Both the position numbers and the translations under genes were made by a program. Below the pieces are notes generated by a model, which had not been told where the DNA came from, ran no database searches, and saw only the letters and a list, made by a program, of their open reading frames with translations. Source: JAAELZ01 sp965237995 (GTDB lineage Bacteria; Pseudomonadota; Gammaproteobacteria; Arenicellales; Poriferihabitantaceae). Taken from it: DNA of 64,000 nt. Below, in pieces: positions 36,188 through 45,421 of the stretch. How positions within the stretch are numbered: position 1 is the stretch's first letter; each line of letters opens with the position of its first letter. The stretch lies in the NCBI GenBank assembly GCA_965237995.1, contig CBDEGO010000005.1, positions 186,001 to 250,000 of the forward strand. Direction: 5' to 3'.

Positions 36188-37023
36188 TAGGCCAACGCGT
36201 TTGCGATGAACTCAATCACATCTGATTCTGTTCGCAGATTAAGCACACCATTGGCGTCAGCGGTATAGCCATATTTATCTGCTATTCGCTGATAAAGCGG
36301 CTTACGATGGCTTATCAATTTGGGAAACACCCATTGCACATAATCATCAGGCACGATGCCCTCTATCTCGTTCAAGCCATTTAATTGCATAAATTCAGCA
36401 ATATGCTGATCTAAAAACGACGAGTCATAATATAGTGGTTTAGGATCGGCTTTCGCTCTTGCAAGCATTTCGTGTTCCATTTTAGCGTCAGCCTTTAGAT
36501 AAATGATTACCGACCGTTGCGCTAAGTCATCCCAAGCTTCGTCGTCCGTCAGCTCACAGACACTACCGCCGGTATCATTGACAAAATGGGGATAGCCATA
36601 GATATCTGTGGCCTTGTCAATAAACTCCCCAACGTCTTGCATCGCGCGGCGTTCGGCATCTCGGTGCAAAGCTTGGCGACGCTTGAATTCGTTTAAGCTC
36701 ATGCCACCCAAAGCCGCGTCACCGATTTTCCCTAAAAAGCTTGATATAGGTTTTAAGTTATCGACCGTAATATTATTGCTAAAATAAATTGAGTCACTAC
36801 GAATCAAATCTTTTAAAAACGGCACCTGCATCGCTTGGCGCTTTATATTATCTAAAATCGGCTCTTCGAGGTATTTAGTGCCAATACGATAGTCCCCTGA
36901 GTAATGGAACCATTGGTCACTGGAAAGCAAAGAGGTCATCGTCGTTTTTCCCACGCCAGACATACCCATCAACGTGACCACCTTATTGGGATTATTTAAA
37001 AATTGCTTGCGACTTAGCTTCAT
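36187..37023 (-). CDS. P-loop ATPase/kinase-like protein, unknown function
   Basis: The 278-residue protein has a textbook Walker A loop GMSGVGKTT (20-28) preceded by a beta strand VVTLM, a likely Walker B or acidic strand in FVNDTGGSVCEL, and a helical C-terminal half with YVQWVFPKLISHRKPLYQRIAD. It resembles small AAA-lid-free nucleotide kinases more than AAA+ ATPases, but I cannot name the family. It overlaps metA by one nucleotide (TAATG), which implies translational coupling with methionine synthesis. Confidence 0.7.
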   Translation of the reverse strand: MKLSRKQFLNNPNKVVTLMGMSGVGKTTMTSLLSSDQWFHYSGDYRIGTKYLEEPILDNIKRQAMQVPFLKDLIRSDSIYFSNNITVDNLKPISSFLGKIGDAALGGMSLNEFKRRQALHRDAERRAMQDVGEFIDKATDIYGYPHFVNDTGGSVCELTDDEAWDDLAQRSVIIYLKADAKMEHEMLARAKADPKPLYYDSSFLDQHIAEFMQLNGLNEIEGIVPDDYVQWVFPKLISHRKPLYQRIADKYGYTADANGVLNLRTESDVIEFIANALA

Positions 37024-37059
37024 GAAATATGACGACTTAACACCAGGTGATTAAGAGTA

Positions 37060-37854
37060 TCAAAATACTAATAGGATGACGGCACCTAATGCCATCAAAT
37101 AAAACGCAAATGGTGCCATACTGTAGCGCTTTATAAAGCCTAAAAACCAATGAATACAAGCAAATGCCACCAGACCAGAGAACACCATTGCAAAAGCCAA
37201 CAATGACCAGTTAATTGTAATAGATGACTGCCACAATTCAAACGATTTCAAGCCCCCAGCCAACACAATAACAGGGATAGACATAAGAAATGAAAAGCGC
37301 GCAGCATCTGGCCGACCCAACCCCATCAGTCGCCCTGCTAATAGTGTCATTCCAGAGCGCGATACCCCTGGAATCAACGCCACGGCTTGCGCGCAACCAA
37401 TAACCACGACGTCTCGCCAATTGATGTGAGCGGTAGATCGAGTTCCATCGACTTGTTTGTCCACTCGCCAAAGAAAAAACCCAAATAAAATTGAAGCCAC
37501 CGCCACAACTACCGCACTACGCAAATTTAATTCTATCCAATCGTTTAGAAACAGCCCTGCCACGCCAACTGGAATAGTTGCAAACAACACCGACCACCCT
37601 AGTCGGCTATGTGGTGTCGCTTTACCTCCAAATAACTGACCGCTTGTATCGCGAATAATCTCTAGGACATCTTTTCGAAAGTAAATCACCACCGCGACTA
37701 AGGAGCCAAGATGCACGGCCACATCGAATGCCAGACCTTGGTCTTGCCAACCCAATAATTTGGGCATCAACACCAAATGCCCAGAGCTTGAGATAGGTAA
37801 AAATTCGGTAAAGCCTTGCACAAAGGCAAGAACGGCGGCCTGAATTATGTCCAT
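37060..37854 (-). CDS. uppP: undecaprenyl-diphosphatase
   Basis: UppP (BacA) recycles undecaprenyl pyrophosphate, the carrier for peptidoglycan and O-antigen, at the inner membrane. The 264-residue polytopic protein has the two active-site regions GFTEFLPISSSGHLVL (15-30) and ALIPGVSRSGMTLLAGR, the family length being about 265-275. It overlaps the upstream methyltransferase gene by 10 nt. Confidence 0.95.
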   Translation of the reverse strand: MDIIQAAVLAFVQGFTEFLPISSSGHLVLMPKLLGWQDQGLAFDVAVHLGSLVAVVIYFRKDVLEIIRDTSGQLFGGKATPHSRLGWSVLFATIPVGVAGLFLNDWIELNLRSAVVVAVASILFGFFLWRVDKQVDGTRSTAHINWRDVVVIGCAQAVALIPGVSRSGMTLLAGRLMGLGRPDAARFSFLMSIPVIVLAGGLKSFELWQSSITINWSLLAFAMVFSGLVAFACIHWFLGFIKRYSMAPFAFYLMALGAVILLVF

Positions 37855-39014
37855 AGTCTAGCGGCATGGTTAAGCTGTGAAAAACCCGTTAGTGGCTGAT
37901 CAAAGTTCTTAGTGAATGCCATCACCTTGAAGAGTTCACCCATTTCGTGTGGCATGGTTAGTTTTTTTATTTCTTGGCTACGCTCTAATCGACGCTGTAC
38001 TGACTCACTTTCATCTACGAGTTCTAACAAACCCAAAGCCATTAAAAAATGCCCCTGCGGTGCGTAACCCGCAAGCTCTAGGCCTGCATTCAACCCCGCA
38101 TCTGCAATAGCAGTAAAATTAACGTGCGCGGTTACATCCTGAAGTCCGGGCGATAATAACGGATTATCATGAGTTTTGTGTTGATAGTGACACATGATTG
38201 TCCCAGTATCTCGGTCTGCGTGATAATAAGTAGATTGATTGAATCCATAATCTACAACCAACAGTAAACCGGCTGCCAGCACTTCACCGAGTTTGGCTAT
38301 CCAAGCCTCTCCTTGCTGACCCAGTTCTGATCGATAGTGCGACAAGCGATCAGTATTCTCTAACATCTCGTTGAAGCGCAAAGCGAGCTTTTGATCCGCT
38401 GGCCTTGAAAGCAAGGTTAAATCCTGCTCTACCCCTTTCACACTAACTCCCCATTCTACTACTTCTCCTAGTTGCTCACGTTCAAGCAATTTCACCGGCA
38501 TTGCGTCGAGTACTTCGTTAGCAATGATGCAGCCTTTAAAACCCTGATTTGGCAGTGCGTCTAACCAAGTAATTCGATCGACTAACTTTGGAATCTTCAA
38601 TTCGGCTAGCGCACGTTGACGAGCTCGCAGCTCACCACTGAGTTCCATAACAAAGTATTGCCTAGGCAAACTATCCAAAACCGCTAACTGTTGCAATACC
38701 GTCACCATTAATGCGCCGCTACCTGCACCAAACTCAAGCACGTTAGGCGTGTCTTCAGATAGCACCTGAGCAAATTGTGTTGCTATGCACTTACCAAACC
38801 CTTCACCTAGTTCTGGTGCCGTTATAAAGTCGCCATCTTCACCAAATTTTTGCAAACCATTGCTGTAATAGCCTAGCTCTGGCGTGTATAGCACCGCGTC
38901 CATGTAGCTATCAAATGATAACCACCCACCAACATTTTCAATCAATGCATGCAAGTGTTGCTGCATTTGATCTTGGTGAGTTTGTAATTGATGCTTGGCT
39001 TGTGCCGATGGCAT
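37845..39014 (-). CDS. MidA/NDUFAF7-family SAM-dependent methyltransferase
   Basis: The 389-residue protein matches COG1565: SFDSYMDAVLYTPELGYYSNG near the start, DGDFITAPELGEGFGKCIA, the SAM-binding VLEFGAGSGALM (102-113), CIIANEVLDAMPV and LLLVVDYGFNQSTYYHADR with GTIMCHYQH. The mitochondrial homologue dimethylates an arginine of a complex I subunit; the bacterial substrate is not established. It overlaps uppP by 10 nt. Confidence 0.88.
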   Translation of the reverse strand: MPSAQAKHQLQTHQDQMQQHLHALIENVGGWLSFDSYMDAVLYTPELGYYSNGLQKFGEDGDFITAPELGEGFGKCIATQFAQVLSEDTPNVLEFGAGSGALMVTVLQQLAVLDSLPRQYFVMELSGELRARQRALAELKIPKLVDRITWLDALPNQGFKGCIIANEVLDAMPVKLLEREQLGEVVEWGVSVKGVEQDLTLLSRPADQKLALRFNEMLENTDRLSHYRSELGQQGEAWIAKLGEVLAAGLLLVVDYGFNQSTYYHADRDTGTIMCHYQHKTHDNPLLSPGLQDVTAHVNFTAIADAGLNAGLELAGYAPQGHFLMALGLLELVDESESVQRRLERSQEIKKLTMPHEMGELFKVMAFTKNFDQPLTGFSQLNHAARLWT

Positions 39015-39065
39015 GGATAGAGTTACTCTTACGCAAAGTTAAAACTTACGATAATGCAGAAATGA

Positions 39066-39845
39066 ATGAACAAGAACAAGGCCCAAACTCAAACAAACGT
39101 GACATCAGACTCTGAACCAAAGGTCGCGCTGATCACGGGCGCATCGCATCGCATCGGCGCGAGCATCGCTCGTACTTTGCATGCTGCTGGGATGCACATA
39201 ATCATACATTATCATTCTTCACAAGGTGCTGCTAATGCACTGGCTAATGAGCTGCTGTCTTCACGGCCACATTCAGCCACCAGCATCAAGCAAGACTTAA
39301 CTCACATCGATGGCTGTCAAGCCGTAATACAACATGCCATTGATAGCTTCGGCAAATTAGATGTATTGGTCAACAACGCTTCAAATTTTTTCCCAACTCC
39401 ATTAAGTACTGCTGATCAGCAACAATGGGACCAATTAATGAATAGTAATCTGAAAGCCCCCTTCTTTTTGAGTCAAGCGGCGGCGCCCCACTTAACTAAG
39501 ACCCAAGGCAATATCATTAACATCGTAGATATTTATGCCGATCGACCGATTAAAGACCACCCGATCTATTGCGCAAGCAAAGCAGGCTTAGCTTCCCTGA
39601 CGAAATCATTTGCGCAAAGCTTAGGGCCAAACGTCCGTGTCAACGGTATTTCCCCAGGAGCTATTTTATGGCCAGAGCAAAATCAAAACACGGCCGACCA
39701 ACAAGAATTACTCAAACGTACTCCGCTGGGAGAGCTAGGCAGCCCACAGGACATTGCTAACACCATCCTATTTATCATCGAGCAAGGCCACTATATTAAC
39801 GGGCAAATCATCAATATCGACGGAGGTAGAACCGTCAATCCATAG
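39066..39845 (+). CDS. folM: pteridine reductase-like short-chain dehydrogenase (FolM type)
   Basis: The 259-residue SDR has the pteridine-reductase variant of the nucleotide motif, TGASHRIGAS (24-33, with the Arg that favours NADPH), LVNNASNFFPTPL, and the catalytic Tyr/Lys in YCASKAGLASLTK. GGR near the C-terminus (NIDGGRTVNP) is typical. FolM reduces dihydromonapterin or dihydrofolate; a phhB gene at 53022 is consistent with a reduced-pterin cycle. It is divergent from the MidA-type gene with 51 nt between starts. Confidence 0.85.
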   Translation: MNKNKAQTQTNVTSDSEPKVALITGASHRIGASIARTLHAAGMHIIIHYHSSQGAANALANELLSSRPHSATSIKQDLTHIDGCQAVIQHAIDSFGKLDVLVNNASNFFPTPLSTADQQQWDQLMNSNLKAPFFLSQAAAPHLTKTQGNIINIVDIYADRPIKDHPIYCASKAGLASLTKSFAQSLGPNVRVNGISPGAILWPEQNQNTADQQELLKRTPLGELGSPQDIANTILFIIEQGHYINGQIINIDGGRTVNP

Positions 39846-40028
39846 CGCTGTTGGCGTGCTGGAATTAGTATTTGTTTAGGCGCCAAGTATATGCGTAGCT
39901 GTGTAATAATCAGTCAGTAGAGATAGGAAAATCTAAAGGCCATGACCCAGTCAGTCCAATCTTAGTGTGTCAAACGCCTTAGTGACATCCTGTTTACGTT
40001 ACTTATAAAAAACGCCGTTATCGCACCA

Positions 40029-42080
40029 ATGAGTTCAGAAACCACTGACCTAAAGGGCATAGAAAAGAGCAGAATTGACGCGCTGAAGCGCTATCACATT
40101 CTAGGCACTGAACCGGAGGAATCGTTCGACCATATCGCCAATGTCGCTTCCACGATATGCGAAGCACCTATTGCTCTAATCAGCTTTCTCGATGCCGACA
40201 GGCAGTGGTTCAAGTCTTGTGTTGGGATAGAAATGAATGAAATGTCCAGAGGTATAAGCTTTTGTAGCCGCTCCATTGAATTTGACGAAGGCTTAATGGA
40301 AGTGAGCGACACCAAACTGGATCCTCGTTTTACAGACAATGACTTAGTGACTGGGCCGCCACATGTCCGATTTTATGCAGCAGCCCCAATCGCCACAGCA
40401 GAAGGCTTTAAGGTTGGATCGCTATGCGTGATGGATTACCGCCCACGTACTCTTAGCGTTACTCAAAAGAAGGGCTTAACCGAGCTGGCGAAAACTTTAG
40501 TTAGTCTGCTAGAACGCAATGTAGTACAGCGAGAAAATAATGACCGCGTTAAGAAGTCAGTTCGCGCAAATGCCCATGAGATAAATAACGCTTTAACGAT
40601 CGCTCTGGCGCGTATCGATTCCGATACGGATGTCAAAGAGGTACTGCAACAATCTGTCAAATCGACTATCGCGTCGATTAGCCATAGTTTAAACCAGCTA
40701 AACCAACAGCTAAATCAATCCCCTAGTGCTAACGAAAACCAACTATTGGTGGAGAAAGAATATGCTGCTATCGATCACCATAACCGCAAACCAACATCTA
40801 AAGAACTCGAACAAAATGAATCAAGCAGACATGCCACCGCGCAAGAGCTGAATACTAAACTGAGCGCACTGGCCGATGATCTGAAAAATAACATTTCACC
40901 CACCCAGTCGCCCCAAGACCCGTTTTTGCCAACGCTCCTCATTGCAGAAGATGACATAGAGCTTGGTAACATTCTCAAAACCTTTTTGTCTCAAGATTTT
41001 AAAGTGCTAGTCAGCACTGACGGAGAAAGCGCGCGTAAAAATATTGACCAACACCAGCCCGACATCGTGTTGCTAGATTGGATGCTGCCTAAAGTCAAAG
41101 GCATTGAGTTATGCCAATACGTCAAAAATAGTGCTGCTTTAAAGTTTACTAAAGTTATCCTTCTCACAGCGTTGCAAGACGATGAATCTAAGTTGGCAGC
41201 CTTAAATAGTGGAGCGGACGACTTCTTGAGTAAGCCAATTACTAGCCTAGAGATTAGAACGCGCCTAAACAATTTAAAAACAACGATCAAATTAGAAAAT
41301 GAACTCAAGGCACAAAATCAACAGTTAACCGACGCACTTGCAAATCTCAAAGAAGCGGAGTCTCAGCTTATTCATAGCGCTAAATTGAGCGCAATTGGCA
41401 GCTTAGTCGCTGGCTTGCTGCATGAAGTGAATAATCCACTAAACTACGTGATAGCCGCAGTCCAATTATTAGGTAAAGAAGAAGACATCATTGAAAACGC
41501 AGAACTCAATGAGTTAACCACAGATATTCGAGATGGGGTCGATAGAATTAAACTGATTGTTAAAGATCTTCACGCGTTTGCCTATCCCAGCGAATTAAAA
41601 AAGGGTGAGTCATTTGTGTTAGCGAGCGCAATCAATAGCGCCTTGCGTTTTACGTCAACAACGCTGGAAAAGGTGCGTATTGACAACAAGATTGACCAAA
41701 GTCTGCTTGTGAAAGGCTCTAAAAGTCATATCGTGCAAGTACTCATTAATTTATTGTCCAACGCCGGCGCCGCGTTGAATGGCAGCGACAATGATCGTAT
41801 AGAATTATCAGCTCGGATATCTGAAAGCAAAGATAAAAATGACGATAAAGCCCAACAAAAAGTAATCGTAGAGATAAGAGATAATGGCCACGGTATTGCA
41901 CAGGCCGAATTAGCGCGTATTTTTGAGCCCTTCTACACCAATAAGGAAGTTGGAAAAGGTTTAGGGATGGGATTAAGCATTAGTAATACCATCATTGAAA
42001 ACCATGGCGGAGTGTTACAAATCACTAGCGAAGAAGGTGCTTACACTAGCTGCACATTCGATCTAAACCTTGTAGGATAA
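40029..42080 (+). CDS. hybrid histidine kinase: GAF - linker - receiver - HisKA - HATPase
   Basis: The 683-residue cytosolic protein begins with a GAF domain (about 20-165; DADRQWFKSCVG, SFCSRSI, GSLCVMDYRPR). A linker follows that includes an H-box-like AHEINNALTIALARI (182-196). The receiver domain is at about 303-420 (AEDD, D350 in IVLLDWMLP, K402 in SKPI), and a coiled coil leads to HisKA with H465 in LLHEVNNPLNYV and an HATPase domain (about 545-680: NLLSNAGAALNG, DNGHGIA, GKGLGMGLSIS). A receiver ahead of the kinase core is an uncommon order. There are no membrane segments, so it senses a cytosolic signal or a partner. Divergence or pairing with the next kinase is plausible but unproven. 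Confidence 0.9.
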   Translation: MSSETTDLKGIEKSRIDALKRYHILGTEPEESFDHIANVASTICEAPIALISFLDADRQWFKSCVGIEMNEMSRGISFCSRSIEFDEGLMEVSDTKLDPRFTDNDLVTGPPHVRFYAAAPIATAEGFKVGSLCVMDYRPRTLSVTQKKGLTELAKTLVSLLERNVVQRENNDRVKKSVRANAHEINNALTIALARIDSDTDVKEVLQQSVKSTIASISHSLNQLNQQLNQSPSANENQLLVEKEYAAIDHHNRKPTSKELEQNESSRHATAQELNTKLSALADDLKNNISPTQSPQDPFLPTLLIAEDDIELGNILKTFLSQDFKVLVSTDGESARKNIDQHQPDIVLLDWMLPKVKGIELCQYVKNSAALKFTKVILLTALQDDESKLAALNSGADDFLSKPITSLEIRTRLNNLKTTIKLENELKAQNQQLTDALANLKEAESQLIHSAKLSAIGSLVAGLLHEVNNPLNYVIAAVQLLGKEEDIIENAELNELTTDIRDGVDRIKLIVKDLHAFAYPSELKKGESFVLASAINSALRFTSTTLEKVRIDNKIDQSLLVKGSKSHIVQVLINLLSNAGAALNGSDNDRIELSARISESKDKNDDKAQQKVIVEIRDNGHGIAQAELARIFEPFYTNKEVGKGLGMGLSISNTIIENHGGVLQITSEEGAYTSCTFDLNLVG

Positions 42081-42108
42081 TTACCTGATTAGCGCGCTAC
42101 CAACGTTT

Positions 42109-44475
42109 TCAGTGTAAGGCTTGAATGCCAACTACCAACTCTTCCAATGCATACGGCTTTTGTAAGTAAGCAATATTGTCCCGACGCTCTACAAACTCTA
42201 AATCAATCACTTGGTTATACCCACTCGTCATCAATATTTTTAGCTCTGGATACTCGCTAGCAACTGCGGAAGTTAGCTCAAACCCGTTCATCCCGGGCAT
42301 CACAATATCGGTAATTAGTACGTCAATTTGCTGTTGCTTTAACACTTTAAGCGCATCCTCCGCATTTGAAACACCTAGCGCTTCATAGCCATTACGTTTT
42401 AAATACTCGCATACCAGCGATTGAAGCTCACGCTCGTCATCAACCACTAAGACTTTGCTCTTGGTTGCCTGTGTAAAACGTGGCAACTCATTATCACTCG
42501 CTACAGGCGGCTCAATAGCTGGGAAATAAAGCCTTACGCACGTCCCCTCACCGACCTTAGATTCAACCGATATTGTTCCTGCGCTGCGCTGCATAAAACC
42601 AAACACCTGACTCAGGCCCAGCCCGGTTCCGCGTTCGTCTTTGGTTGTAAAAAATGGATCAAATATTTTGGACTGAATATTTTCAGCAATCCCTTCACCT
42701 TCGTCTTTAACCATACAACTAACATAGTTCCCAGATGGAACACCTAAGGTTTTTGCTTGTAAGGTTTCGATAACTTGATGCTCAACACTCAGGGTCAAAC
42801 GACCACCTCGCGGCATTGCAAACGTCGAGTTAAGGACAAGATTAACGACTGCGTTCTCGAAATCACTTAAATCTAAATTGGCATAGCAAGGAGTTTCCGA
42901 TTCCTTAACACTTAATTGAACGTCATTGTCCAGCATGCTACCAAGCAACGCTCGCATGTCTAATAACTTTGCGTTCAAATCAACGGGCTCCTGTTCAGTT
43001 ACTCTATATTTTGAGAACGATAATAGTTTGCCCGTTAAGCTCTTTCCTCGTTGTGCAGCACTAATGATCTGCGATAAATATTCTTGAATTTGCTCCGGCG
43101 TTTCTCCCTTGCCGTTTGAAATTAATTCGGCATAGCCCAGTATAACGCTCAGCATATTGCTGTAATCATGGGTAATACCCGCCGTAAGCATCGCCAACGC
43201 GTTCATTTTCATACTGCGACGCACCTGCTCTTCCTGCAACTTTATTTGCGTCAAGTCTCGCGTAGTCCATAACCACCCATAAAACTGATCGTTAGAGCCT
43301 AACATCGCAGTACTACGAACCTCAAAAACACGGCCATCTTTCAGTTCAACTTCATCTATTTGAGTCAAATCTAGCTTGGTTCCTTTACGTCGTACATTTC
43401 GCATAATTAGCCGCGGATTAACGACCTTCCTCAACAAGTCTTTTAACGCGACCGGACCTGAATTTAATGCAATTATCTCAGACGAGATATTCCATAATTC
43501 TATAAACTTCCGGTTGTATGTAAGCACAACATGCTCACTATTGATGGTGATAATCCCTTCCGTAGGATTTTCATGTTGGGCAGCTAAAAAGCTTGTTTTG
43601 TATTCAAGCTCCGCTTCAGATTCTTTGTGCTTGCTTATGTCTTGTAACATAACCAATACTTTCGGTTGTTCCTCCACTCCCATGCCCGCAAGCGCCTCTA
43701 CGCTAAGCTGCGCCCAAACTGTTGATCCATCCGTATGAATATAGCGCTTTAAACGTTTGTAAGATTGTGTGCTACCCGACAGAATCTTCTTAGCGTTCAA
43801 TGTAGCTCGCTCCAATTCTTCTGGGTGAGTCATGCTATTCCATGTTAATTGCCCTAACTCACTTCGTTCGCGACCTAACGTCTCTAGATATTCATTATTA
43901 GCCTCCAACACAATACCCGTCAATGGGTCGACTAAGGCCATACCAATTGGAACGACGTTAAACATTTTTTTGAAATTTTCTTGCGCTACCGCACTTTGCG
44001 CCTGCGCTTCTTTTAGCTCGGTGGTATCGCTAACAATCCCACCTGTTCCTGAAATCGCTCCATCTATATCAAAAACAGGACGCTGCGCTGAATCACGCAC
44101 GTGGCTTTGTTCTGCCACATCTCGAGAAACACCTAGAATGTGGGTACATTGGCCGCTGACATCATAAATCGCGCTAAGCTTGGTCTCAACATACACTACT
44201 CGGGTCACTAACTGGATTTCTTCGGTATAGGATATTGGCTTTTTAGATTCGATTAACTGCTTAAAATGGTCGATCACAATGGCCGCTTCTGCTGCGGTAT
44301 GAATTTCGTGGGGTTGCTTGCCCACAATATCTACTTTATCAAGGCCACGGGCTTCTAGATAAGCCCGATTCACCGATTCGATGATATAAACGCCATTAGC
44401 ATCTACCGACATGATAACCATCATGTCGTCAGTGCTATCGTAGATCAGCTCAGCAAACGCTACTTTATCTTGCAT
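42109..44475 (-). CDS. hybrid histidine kinase: PAS-PAS-PAS - HisKA - HATPase - receiver
   Basis: The 788-residue soluble protein (ATG 44475; a GTG one codon upstream is also in frame) has three PAS domains (about 10-125, 165-285, 295-415; for example GVSRDVAEQ, VLVMLQDISKHKE, WLWTTRDLTQIK endings). A HisKA domain follows with the H-box ITHDYSNMLSVILGYAE near residue 440, then an HATPase domain (NLVLNSTFAMPRGG, DEGEGIA, RGTGLGLSQVFGF) and a C-terminal receiver (VLVVDDERE, phospho-acceptor in VLITDIVMPGMNG, K in LQKPY). The HDYSN variant of the H-box is typical of PAS hybrid kinases of this class. It is convergent with the preceding kinase gene, 28 nt between stops. Confidence 0.9.
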   Translation of the reverse strand: MQDKVAFAELIYDSTDDMMVIMSVDANGVYIIESVNRAYLEARGLDKVDIVGKQPHEIHTAAEAAIVIDHFKQLIESKKPISYTEEIQLVTRVVYVETKLSAIYDVSGQCTHILGVSRDVAEQSHVRDSAQRPVFDIDGAISGTGGIVSDTTELKEAQAQSAVAQENFKKMFNVVPIGMALVDPLTGIVLEANNEYLETLGRERSELGQLTWNSMTHPEELERATLNAKKILSGSTQSYKRLKRYIHTDGSTVWAQLSVEALAGMGVEEQPKVLVMLQDISKHKESEAELEYKTSFLAAQHENPTEGIITINSEHVVLTYNRKFIELWNISSEIIALNSGPVALKDLLRKVVNPRLIMRNVRRKGTKLDLTQIDEVELKDGRVFEVRSTAMLGSNDQFYGWLWTTRDLTQIKLQEEQVRRSMKMNALAMLTAGITHDYSNMLSVILGYAELISNGKGETPEQIQEYLSQIISAAQRGKSLTGKLLSFSKYRVTEQEPVDLNAKLLDMRALLGSMLDNDVQLSVKESETPCYANLDLSDFENAVVNLVLNSTFAMPRGGRLTLSVEHQVIETLQAKTLGVPSGNYVSCMVKDEGEGIAENIQSKIFDPFFTTKDERGTGLGLSQVFGFMQRSAGTISVESKVGEGTCVRLYFPAIEPPVASDNELPRFTQATKSKVLVVDDERELQSLVCEYLKRNGYEALGVSNAEDALKVLKQQQIDVLITDIVMPGMNGFELTSAVASEYPELKILMTSGYNQVIDLEFVERRDNIAYLQKPYALEELVVGIQALH

Positions 44476-44478
44476 CAC

Positions 44479-44785
44479 TATTGATTAAACGAACGAATAC
44501 TCATCAACTTTTTCTACCCCAATTTTACAAAACCAGTTCTCGCGCTAACCCATTTATCCACTGTTAAGAGGTGTCTATTACCATTCATTAAATAGCTGAT
44601 GTTAGGTTGAAAGATTGCTCGTATCGGCTAGGCGCGTTATCATTAAGACTCTACTATTCCAACTTTTCTTAGTATCGGAAGATTTACCCATCAATGATTG
44701 ATGGGCATGTGGCTAACAGTTTAGCGAATACGCTCTGTTAGAGCAAACCCTAGTAGGAATATGAATGACTGAACACTTTATGTAA
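44479..44785. other. 307-nt intergenic region
   Basis: This gap separates the divergent starts of the PAS hybrid kinase and the phosphoesterase gene and must contain both promoters. I find no coding frame with support and no terminator. The only structure seen is the palindrome at 44687-44705. Confidence 0.6.
44687..44705. promoter_or_regulatory. perfect 19-nt palindrome, operator-like
   Basis: CCCATCAAT and ATTGATGGG form perfect 9-bp arms around a single nucleotide. It lies 81 nt upstream of the phosphoesterase start within the divergent gap. No T-run follows, so it looks more like a dimeric-regulator site than a terminator. The regulator is unknown. Confidence 0.45.
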
Positions 44786-45367
44786 ATGCAAGTAGTCACC
44801 ACCGAACACGACTTCACCAGCGAGCGCAATTTACGTATCGGCATTTTGTCTGATACGCATGGTGAACTGAACAGCCAAATTGCCGAATTAATGACGCTGT
44901 GCGACATTGCCTTACATGCTGGCGATATAATGGGGTTCACGCCGTTAAGCCAGCTTAAACCGAAGCTAGGGCACGTCTTTAGCGTAAAGGGCAACAATGA
45001 TTTCACCGCCACTTGGGCGGCGGAGCATCACCAGATATTAGAGCAAATACCCGACCAAACTACGCTGCATCTGGCAGGAGGCGAATTAGTCATAGAACAT
45101 TCGCATCGCGTCTATGACGAAAACTGGAAGAACATACACGCAGCGCTACGCCGAGATCACGCCCATGCGAAATTAGTCGTTTACGGACACACCCATATAC
45201 GCACAGTAGACCAGACTGCATTACCGTGGTTACTGAACCCTGGAGCCGCTGGCCGTGTACGCACACACGACGGCCCTTCTTGTATTGTTTTGACTGTCAA
45301 AAATGAAGACTGGACCATAGAAGAACACGTGTTTGCGCATGCAGCACAAACGACACTAGTTGCCTAA
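44786..45367 (+). CDS. YfcE/MJ0936-type metallophosphoesterase
   Basis: The 193-residue calcineurin-like phosphoesterase has metal-binding blocks in order: ILSDTHGEL (20-28), LHAGDIMG, VKGNNDF, LVIEHSHRV and VVYGHTHIRT, with LLNPGAAGR after. This set matches the small YfcE-like group that hydrolyses phosphodiesters in vitro. The physiological substrate is unknown. It is 54 nt upstream of the ExeA-like gene on the same strand. Confidence 0.87.
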   Translation: MQVVTTEHDFTSERNLRIGILSDTHGELNSQIAELMTLCDIALHAGDIMGFTPLSQLKPKLGHVFSVKGNNDFTATWAAEHHQILEQIPDQTTLHLAGGELVIEHSHRVYDENWKNIHAALRRDHAHAKLVVYGHTHIRTVDQTALPWLLNPGAAGRVRTHDGPSCIVLTVKNEDWTIEEHVFAHAAQTTLVA

Positions 45368-45421
45368 CCATTAACCCGCTGATGCGTACTTTCAACAGCT
45401 TACAAAGCGAGTACATCCGGC

